Source of the DNA: Trichobilharzia regenti
Lineage: Eukaryota > Platyhelminthes > Trematoda > Strigeidida > Schistosomatidae
Direction: 5' to 3'
Assembly (NCBI GenBank): GCA_944472135.2
Contig: OX235262.1
Span: 26,459,362-26,523,361 of the forward strand
DNA length: 64,000 nt
The notes beneath the pieces are model-generated. The model was not told the origin of the DNA. It searched no databases and saw only the letters and a list, made by a program, of their open reading frames with translations. Below are positions 56,006 through 64,000 of this stretch, piece by piece (the stretch's first letter is position 1; every line of letters begins with the position of its first letter). Both the position numbers and the translations under genes were made by a program.

Positions 56006-57480
56006 GGCCCGTATTTATGGATGGGAACAATATAAAACTTCTCCCAGCAGGTGGGTTATGTCTTATCTCCTAATGAACTTGAGTATAACTTCAGTTGGAA
56101 TAAATTCATGTCATTACCACCGTTTTTCAGCGGAATGGAGGATAAACCGTCTGGACCAATTGTATTACTTAGCTTGGGATTCGAGATAGCTTTGTCGATC
56201 TCTTGTACGGTGAGAAGTATGTCTTTTGGACATTCGTCTGTTTTACGTGAGAAATCTACGACCTGATCGTTCTCCAATGTGTATAATCTGGCAGAGTGCT
56301 TGCTAAACAGTTCACATATCACCTCAGTATTCTAGTAAGCAATGTCGTCTAAGTATATTTTTTTCGGGTTGGCCTTTCTGGAGCTTGTCAACCTACTTTT
56401 GAAAGGTTTGGCCTTTCCTCCTGGGTTATGCGGTGGCTGAATGGCCCTCATTTCTTTGTTTCTGAGGCTTATATTTTTTAACTCTTGAATTCTAGTCAGA
56501 AAGAACGTAATGGCAATTAATGGTGACAAGTTATGATATCTGTAGTATTATATTGAGTGCTTTCGTAGACTCGTCCTCGATGATGTCTGAATATAATCGT
56601 TTTGGGGGAATCTGAAGCTTGCGATCTTCTCAGGTGCAATGACGTCATGAATTGAGTTAACATCGTGATAAAGTTGTTAAGAGTTGCCTCAAAGGACTTG
56701 CTCGAAAAGTACGAGTCCCAATTAGAACATCTAATTAGGTGTTGATACAAGTCGCAGTCAGTATGTGCGTACAACCTCATGGGTGTCTGACCACTCTCAT
56801 CTCTGCACTTTGTTTCAGGGAGGGTGTCAAAAGAACAAACTACTATTTTATGGTCACTACCTGAAAATTCATGTCCCACATGTACTGTAGATGGTGTTAT
56901 GCTGTTCTTGAGAATAAGGTCTAGGATACTTGCAGTTCTAGTGGGTGAATTTGTGCGTTGTGTCCACCCTGCTGTGACGATGGAATCCAGAAGACCATCA
57001 CACATTTTGGGTCCTCGGAGTGGAGGCCATGATACTTCTGGCACGTTGAAATCACCTCCAATAATTTCAAAACCGAAAGGAATACTGACTGTAACATTGA
57101 AAATATTGCTACGTATATCGTCATGCTCCCGCTGGATAAAGGGGGTCGGTACACACAACCCACAAGTATAGGTTTACTTCTGACAACTTTTATTTCGACC
57201 CAGATCGAGTCATTGATTTGTGACTTAATTGGGTTAGTGAACTCTGTTTCACACATGGATTGTTCACAGTAAATTAGTGTTCCACACACAGGATCTGTCT
57301 GTCCCCTCAAAATGGGTTATGTTTATCAATCCTTATGCTGTCACTGGAGATTTCACCTATGCACCAAGCTTTATGATCATAATCAATGGCGGTCTGCATA
57401 TAGAAGCTAATGTACTTAGTGCTGAGTGTTTGTTTAGATCCAGTATTTACGAAGATAACATATAAACACGAGCGACTTTA
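56006..57480 (-). pseudogene. CR1-like element, endonuclease half (continues at 41583)
   Basis: Minus strand: degraded start from about 57480, WVEIKVVRSKPILVGCVYRP near 57200, IIGGDFNVPEVSW near 57055, ILDLILKNS near 56925, FSGSDHKIVV near 56865, then a linker and ICELFSKHSARLY near 56310 and TIGPDGLSSIPLKNGG near 56135. Several frame changes. It is cut at 56006 by the Gypsy LTR and resumes at 41583 with the next RT motif. Confidence 0.8.
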
Positions 57481-58105
57481 TTGCATATCTCCTCAATGAC
57501 GCTTGTTGCTATGTTGCTATTGGTTTCAAGTGGCCTTGGTTTTGGGGGAAGATTTAACTGATGTAATATTGTGATTTCGTAGTCATAACTCAGGCTCATA
57601 GGTGAAAAAATTATAATCGTGGAATAAGGACAAGTTGTTCAGAAGGTAAGGAGGACATTATTTTTCAGTTTATTTGTATATATACTATTGTGTATCGAGT
57701 TGCGTTGAGTTCTTAGTGCAACTGTATGCAACTGCATTTACATAAAGTAAAACATTACGAATTCTCCTGCTTTTAAAATAAAAAACATGATTCTTTTCAT
57801 TAAGTGTAGTAATGAAGAATGGAATTTCTTCCACGTCAGTGTTATTTAATTGAAGATTTAATCTCTGTAGGCCCTTGAAGGAATAAATTCGGCACGGAGA
57901 ACTCCTGTGGAAACCGAAAGCACTTTTAGTTTACTAAATCTTACTGACTTCCTGTATAAATTTGATCTGTCAAGTGTTTATGTAAAGTCTGCTGGTGTAT
58001 TCAGTAAAGTAAAAGTTGTAGTGCATAACTCCTAGACTTGTTGTAGTCATTGGTATTCCCAGGATACTACTTACTCGTTTTATGCAGCCGAAATATTCAA
58101 TTCTC
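57481..58105. other. Intergenic DNA
   Basis: No gene or clear repeat recognised in this AT-rich stretch. Confidence 0.4.
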
Positions 58106-58109
58106 ACTT

Positions 58110-59090
58110 TATTGAGGAAATACTATAGTGCCTGCAAAAGTAGTGCGTCAGTTTACGAGTTTCATTAAGCCTACAGAATGTTTTCTATTCACTGAATACT
58201 GTTTGCGAATTATCCGAGAAAACACATTTCCGAGTGGGATGTAATACAAGGCTGAATTCTTAAACTGTCATCCTTATATCAGCTCAATTCAATCACACAT
58301 ATATTAGTAGAATAATCTGTAATTGACTTTAGAGACTTATCAGGGAATAGTCTCATCAACTCACAGTTTGCTGATGATATTGTCCACCTAGACTATGAGA
58401 AGTAACCTCTGATGCTGTAAAATATGAAAATAATACCGGTATTTGATTATAGGTGTCCGCGTTCTATCTCATGAGTAAAGCAGTATAATATGGCGAGTGC
58501 TGTTGAGGTTACGCATAAATGTTTAGGTGGGGAGGGTTAGTCTTCAAGGTAGGGAAGCTGAATAGGTTGAGATGGCTAGAACACGTGCTGGCATACAAAG
58601 CCATCGCCTTTCTCCAGGGACAATGCTAGCCAGCACATGTTAAGGTTTAAAATGTGTTTGGGTCGGTCAAATGAAAAAGTGATATTGGTTCATAAAATTG
58701 TTGACAGTCAGCTGGAAGAACTACCGGAGATGTGACTGCAAATCTTTGGTACTGGTACAGGTGCATTCACTCTGTGTAATCTCACGTATCTATTCAACTC
58801 ATGTTTTTCCTTGTCACTATTTATTCTCCCTCACATTTTCGCTCGTTAAACTTCCATTTAGTTTTATGTCTCTACCTTTGTGTGCTACATGAAATGTGGT
58901 AAATTAAACAGGTGGACTTCTCTGCAAACTCATACTGAAAGCTAGTCAGAATGACACAGTCTGGGCATAACTAAATGCGAAACATTGATAAATGATCTCC
59001 AAAATTTCAACAAATGATAAGTGTAGTTCTTAATCTTGTTCTTTGCCAAATGAAAAATAGATACCTTTCAGTAATCTCTTCTTCCACCCG
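58110..59090 (+). pseudogene. Degenerate RT-bearing repeat, copy 1
   Basis: A non-LTR RT remnant: DVIQG near 58240 and FADDIVHLD near 58367 sit where the GVxQG and YADD boxes should be, with stops between. The segment from 58110 to 59090 aligns by eye, with many changes, to 60175-60960. It is probably RTE-related (LSGNSLIN before the catalytic box resembles a LPGN-type spacing). Confidence 0.5.
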
Positions 59091-59234
59091 GGACTCGTCT
59101 CCTACTTTGCAACTGGATTTGTGCTTTGTCACTTTTGTGCTTAGCTTTCGGTCATTCAGCATTCGCCGTTGTTGTTGACTCAGCGCCTAGATGACTTTAG
59201 TTGAATAAGGTTTCGATCGTGCAAACTTGGGTCC

Positions 59235-60080
59235 TGGGCAGTTGATTGGTTGCATTATCATTTCTCAAATGGAATGCAGCATACTGTATATTAGGGTAAA
59301 TCTTCCGCCTCGCTTGCTGAAGCTGGTGTTCCTCAGGGTATTTTTATATCTCATTTTCTTTTTTCTCTCTCGTCTTACATGACTTTTCTCTTTCTAATGA
59401 GAGCAACTTCGTCAAATACGCTGGTGATCTGACCGTCTCACTTCCTGTCATGTTACAATGTGACTGCAGCAAACTTAACTGGTTCCTGTCTGTAGTCTAA
59501 GGTACGTGGTCTTGCGTTAAATCCCTCTAAATGTCAGGCAGTTAACTTTCCCCTCACTCATAAGCGTGAACTGCAAGAACTGTGTCGTTCACAAGATGTT
59601 TGTATCAAAGAGGGCACTGAAACAGAAACTAAGTCTAACAGAAAATACCTTGGAGTAAATCTATCCTCTGGTCTTTCTTGGTCATTCTATATCTTGTCGA
59701 TTTCTCTTCAGTCTAGCTTACCATGTTATGTAGTCAAGACAGTCAGGAATCATTCAACCTCTCTTTTTACAACTTGTTAACTCTTGCATTGGTCTTTACT
59801 GCTCCCCCTTATTCTTTCCTGAATTACTCAAAAACGACTATGTCGTATTGTGCAAGGTATTAAGGTTGTCATTAGGGCAAGTGGTGTACCATTTAGTCAA
59901 CTCGTTAATGCATTAGTTAAAAGACATCTAAACTCATGCGAGAAATGGTCTAAATCTATACTGTCTAACCCTCAACATCCCCTCTATTCTCAGCTCTTCC
60001 CTTTAATTTCATCTGATGGAACCAGAAGTCAGTACCAAAGATTATGTGATCGTTTTTGGAATTAAGTAATACCAAAAATT
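59235..60080 (+). pseudogene. CR1-like fragment (family of 23282-26176)
   Basis: Translation across frames gives the RT C-terminus of the intact element: a GVPQG remnant near 59327, NFVKYAGDLTVSLPV near 59410 (YADD changed to YAGD), YLGVNLSSGLSWS near 59650, then VPFSQLVNALVKRHLNSCEK near 59890 and SILSNPQHPLYSQLFP. Multiple stops and frame changes. Confidence 0.7.
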
Positions 60081-60174
60081 GTTGTCGTTTTCATTGCCAG
60101 CAGTTCACAGCCTATTGAGTTTACGCAAGTGGAATGCTCATTTCCCACTTTCCTGAGGAGACATCAACTAGGAT

Positions 60175-60960
60175 TCTAGGAAAGTAGTACGTCAGTATGC
60201 GAATTTCATGAATCTGTAGACTGCATTCCATTCACTTATTACTGAAACTAAACTATGAAGGAACTGATATTTCAAAGAAGGATGTAGTACAAGGCTCATT
60301 TCTACAACTGTCGTCCTTATTTTAGTTCACTTTCATCATAAATGTATTAACCGAATTGTCTGTTACTCACTTTAGGCCCTTACCAGGGAACAGTCTTGTC
60401 AACTTAGTGTATGCTGATGGTATTGTCCACTTAGGCTGCGATAAGTGACCATTGAAACTGGAAGATATGAAAAGACTACTGGTTTTTGATCGTAGTGTCT
60501 GTACCCTTTCTTCTGTGTTAAGTAGTCTAATATGGTGAGTAATATTGGGGTTAAGCTTAGTGTTAAGTAGAAATGTGATTCCAAACGTTGTTAATGACAC
60601 AGATGCATTCACTCTATGTAATCTCACATATCTGAGCAACCCTTATATTTTTTCCATATGACTGTTTGTTTTTCATCACATTTATGCTCATTATAGTGAC
60701 ATTTAATTTCTTTTTTCTTCTACCTTTGTGTGCTACATGGAATGTGCTAACTTAAGCGGGTGCACTTGTGTGCAAGCTTCTATGTTGAAAGTCAGTCTGT
60801 CAGAATGATCTATAGTCCAGGTATAATGAAATGCTAAAACGTGGATAAAAATAAGCAAAATGTCAACAAATGGTAATCGTATTTTTTCATTTAGTTCTTG
60901 TCTAACTGAAGAAAAGTGATCTTACAATAATTTCTCCTCTTACCCGAGATAACTCTCACA
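60175..60960 (+). pseudogene. Degenerate RT-bearing repeat, copy 2
   Basis: Diverged duplicate of 58110-59090: DVVQGS near 60282, LPGNSLVNLVYADGIVHL near 60380 (catalytic D changed to G). Noncoding part shares gtaatctcac, ctacctttgtgtgctacatg and caacaaatg blocks with copy 1. Confidence 0.5.
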
Positions 60961-62955
60961 CTCTGTCCCGTTATATCTCATTAGTTAGTTAATTTTATCG
61001 TGTAGCCCAAATGCGAAATTGAAACACATCTGATGAAATATGTTTTGCTTATTACCAACTAAATATAATATTTTTCAAGTGTGGAACGTCACAAATCGAA
61101 CTGCTACACTTCTGTGCTCATTTCCATGTTAAAACTCAGTCAGTCAGCTTTGTCACTGCAGATGCGTAGTGTCACAACTACCTAGTGTTAATTAGCTTAA
61201 ACAATTATTCATGCCGTTTCCTAAGTACTCTATGCATTTCCCGATTCCTTAAACTGTCCAGATAAAGTGCACCGAAGAGGAAAACATAAACCAAAAGTCA
61301 GTAACACGGACGTAAGAAATAGTGTGAATAGAAGTGAATGAGATGAGTGACCTTCTATCCCTGTAGTACGCTTAACTAAAATACTCATGTATATGAATGA
61401 GGCAAAAAGTTGTGTGACTGACTTGATATGATCATGAGCAATAGTTTGTGCTCAAAACGCCACCAAGTAATATTGCTGTACAACACTGTGTGATTTATCA
61501 AAATAAAATCGTATCCATAATGGAGTTATACTCTACCACAGTGCCCAAATTTTATACTTATGTCAAAAATACTTATCTTATGTGTCTCCTAATTGTTTCC
61601 TTTTTGTCTTCCTCATTGCAGGTTGTCAGTCTCCGTAGACATTCTACTAGATGTCGTCATACATAGTGTCTGCAAGCAGTCTTTCAATACATCTACCTCC
61701 CGCAAAGTTATTGTTACGATGCCTTTAAATCATTTACACTTGGCCGTAATACAATTAGTGTGCTAATATTACTGATGCAATGACATGCAAGACTTGTACA
61801 TGTTACTGTGAAGTTAGCTTGTAATAACATTCCCTCCATAGTAAATAGAATGCTTGTGATAACAATTCGTCATTATCTTTTCATTGTGTTGATAGTTGCG
61901 TATATATTAGAAAAAAGCTAACCTTGTCGTATCAGTTCTCTAAATTACAATCACTAAGTGCCCATACCTCTGCTGAATACCAAGTGCTACTCGTGGCCCA
62001 TGAAATACTTATTACTGCATTCGGAAATAACAGTCAAACTATTATTACATGGAGTAGTGAGACAGAAGGCGTATGAAATTTAGATATTAGTGTGTATCTG
62101 AAGTTAACGACACAATATATATGTGGATTTTTCATTTCCAAACTAGAGAATTTTATAGGGTAATGTAGGAGTGAGCGCAATGAGTTAATAATGTATTCTT
62201 TACTGCATACATCTTGTATGAGTGAAATGCTTCTATTCAATTTTCGGCGAAGCTTCAATATCACCCTGCAGGGTTTCTTCAATGCACTCTCATAGGGAAT
62301 AATACTTGGTACTGAGGAATCCAGCCAAAAGCATCTGTGACACAGTCGAATGACTTTTTCAACTAAAAGTCGCAATACTGATATTAAGTGTGATTTACCT
62401 GTAAACTGAGGGACTCTAGTGTAACACAGCACCATATCCCAGCAGGGTATTCTTTGTGTTTTACAGGTACAAGTAGAATTCATGGACTGAGCATTTGTTA
62501 AATATGGAGGCGACCCATTGAGTCACTTAGACGAAAGGCTGACGAAATGCGATACCTTACACACGCACTTTCAGATGTAGGCATGTGTCACTTCACATGA
62601 ACTCTGGACCATATCGAGTAGGCATTCCTTTAAATTAATTATTGTTCGTATATGTGATGACTTGGTGCGTTTCCTAGTTTGCCTATAATTACGGAATGTA
62701 CATTATATTAGGGAACACAAATGGATTTTGTGAAAACCAGTGGTGTTCCTTCTCTAGTCTTAATTGATGTCACATTGATTGACACGATTAAAGGAATAGA
62801 TTGTAACGTGGTGTTTTCTGTAGCTGCGAAACGTAATTACCTAGTTTCGAATTGACATCATGCGTCTAATCCTATTAACCTATGTATATAGTTCTACCTT
62901 CACGAAATCTAGAAGTCAGGAGCAGACTCTCTTTGACAGATCTAGTTTTACTTTG
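60961..62955. other. Intergenic DNA, nothing recognised
   Basis: About 2 kb without recognisable genes. The 149-codon minus ORF at 62034-62483 has no motif and no supporting context. Confidence 0.4.
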
Positions 62956-63317
62956 TAATAATAATAATAATAATGTATATTCTCATATCAACATATAAAT
63001 TTACATGAAAATGCATGCCATTTTTACAGGCACGATCAAGTATGATATAATATCAAATCGTAGATTGTCTACAAGTTAATAATGTCTCAACAGTTAAATA
63101 TTTGATATATATATATAAATAAATACACTCATTGTCTGAACTAGGCTGTATAGTTATTGAATTGTACAATTGTCCTCCAGGTTGAGCGGGAAAATCGACT
63201 TCGTTTCGTTTTTATCCCGTGGTTGTCGGCATACGATAACCAACCAATATTGAGGTAAGTACAACGTTTACAAGGGATTGAAAGCTGTTTTAGAAAAGTA
63301 AAAGTGCTGAGGTGAAT
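62956..63317 (-). repeat. Repeat R, copy 4 (3' part)
   Basis: Matches 43460-43820 closely, with a shorter TATATA run. R sequence stops after gtgctgaggtgaat at 63317, where an LTR begins. Any remainder would lie beyond the window. Confidence 0.8.
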
Positions 63318-63513
63318 TGTGGTGATTGACAGTTTCTATCTCTGTATTGTTTAAAATACTTACTGTTGACTGTTGATATGTTTCTTATATGAATTGCATT
63401 CTAATTCCGCTAAATACAAATTACTGATTGCTGCCCTCTCTGGGTTTTGATTAGATTCCTATAATTCCGTCATCCCGGTATATTAATAATTTCAAGTACA
63501 ATAAATTACTACA
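63318..63513 (+). repeat. 5' LTR of a second LTR retrotransposon
   Basis: A 196-bp segment beginning TGTGGTGATTGACAG exactly where repeat R breaks and ending TTACTACA before a primer-site-like TTGGCGTCGCGATGG. It has an AATAAA near its end (63501). Boundaries are inferred from the R interruption and TG...CA ends; the partner LTR is outside the window. Confidence 0.6.
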
Positions 63514-63531
63514 AATTGGCGTCGCGATGGA
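63514..63531 (+). other. Primer-binding site overlapping the gag start
   Basis: TGGCGTCGCGATGG follows the LTR by three bases and would pair with a tRNA ending CGACGCCA. The gag ATG (63527-63529) lies within it. Confidence 0.5.
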
Positions 63532-64000
63532 GCTAAGTAACCTGGGAAAATTCCCCATTAATGGGTCTCCGCGGGAGATTGCTGATTATTTGGAATGCTT
63601 TGATGCGTGGTGCACTTCCAAGAATTTTCGGGATGATAAAATACCTGCTCATTTCATCACCGCTATTGGGCTTGATGCATATAGCCTGGTGAAGAATCTG
63701 GCATTTCCAGATAAACCCATTTCTATGCCATATGCTAAGCTCCGTGAACTTCTTATAGATCACTTCCATGTAACTACTTTTGAGACGAGAGAGAGGGCTC
63801 ACTTCAACAAACTGGTACGTTCTCCCAACCAGAAGATTAGAGACTTCATTCTTCAACTTCAAATTCAAGCCTCAAAGTGTAACTTTGGATATCAGCTGCA
63901 TACACAACTACGTGATCGTCTAATTGCTGGAATCAACATTCCTAAATTAGAGAAAGAGTTAATTCAGATTCCTTCTTGTACGTTTCAAACTGCTAAAGAG
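63527..64000 (+). CDS. LTR retrotransposon gag, truncated by the window edge
   Basis: From ATG 63527 the frame is open for 158 codons to the end of the window with no stop. The sequence begins MELSNLGKFPINGSPREIA. It has the helical capsid pattern of Gypsy-type gag: DYLECFDAWCTSKNF, ITAIGLDAYSLVKNL, YAKLRELLIDHF, ERAHFNKLVR and IRDFILQLQIQASKCNFG. It is a different lineage from the gag at 54765-55592. It looks intact as far as seen, in line with a young insertion into repeat R. Confidence 0.8.
   Translation, partial: MELSNLGKFPINGSPREIADYLECFDAWCTSKNFRDDKIPAHFITAIGLDAYSLVKNLAFPDKPISMPYAKLRELLIDHFHVTTFETRERAHFNKLVRSPNQKIRDFILQLQIQASKCNFGYQLHTQLRDRLIAGINIPKLEKELIQIPSCTFQTAKE

Noticed and set aside
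62034..62483. 149-codon minus ORF
   Set aside because: No recognisable motif, no neighbour context and composition like surrounding noncoding DNA.
63533..63868. 111-codon minus ORF
   Set aside because: Antisense shadow of the gag frame that starts at 63527.

Overview
The window is eukaryotic nuclear DNA, most likely from a trematode flatworm and probably a schistosomatid blood fluke. The evidence is: AT-rich sequence; an EF-1alpha gene with a 37-nt mini-intron; dispersed repeats with tRNA-like boxes and hammerhead-ribozyme-like cores resembling the schistosome SM-alpha family; CR1-like and RTE-like non-LTR retrotransposons; a Penelope-like endonuclease; a BEL/Pao gag; and Ty3/Gypsy elements whose gag zinc knuckle resembles the CsRn1/Boudicca clade. 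Species is not resolved. No prokaryotic gene structure, CRISPR array or rRNA was seen.

Layout. 1-19841 is gene-poor and full of short repeats: SM-alpha/hammerhead-like units (about 50, 2000, 2700, 3630, 4190, 7800, 10350), RTE-type reverse-transcriptase fragments (1055-1875 plus; 8553-9080 minus; 12485-14925 minus), a CR1 fragment (4640-5943), four tRNA-headed SINEs of one family plus one with a different tail, and a 409-bp foldback/MITE-like element (17784-18192). 19842-22688 and 36464-39310 are two almost identical copies of a 2.85-kb segment, each carrying a complete two-exon EF-1alpha gene on the minus strand. These are the only ordinary host genes I can support. Between them lie an intact CR1-like endonuclease/RT ORF (23282-26176), a 265-bp-arm palindrome made of Penelope-like endonuclease (27662-28205), a broken DNA-transposon transposase (28786-29510) and a nearly complete two-ORF CR1-like element (29741 to about 35600).

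39298-57480 is a nest of insertions. A minus-strand CR1-like element (57480-56006 continuing at 41583-40510) is split by a minus-strand Gypsy element (56005-41584, 4-bp target duplication GGCC). The Gypsy element is split inside pol by a 9.6-kb composite (43460-53058) of near-identical copies of an unnamed 1.4-kb repeat (called R here), CR1 3' ends in opposite orientations and another CR1 with one ORF2 frameshift. 58110-60960 holds two diverged copies of an RT-bearing repeat flanking a CR1 fragment. At the right edge another R copy is interrupted by a second LTR element (LTR 63318-63513, gag from 63527 running off the window).

Functionally, EF-1alpha is the translation factor that delivers aminoacyl-tRNA to the ribosome. 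Everything else recognised is selfish DNA or its debris. All coordinates for repeat edges were read by eye and may be off by a few bases.
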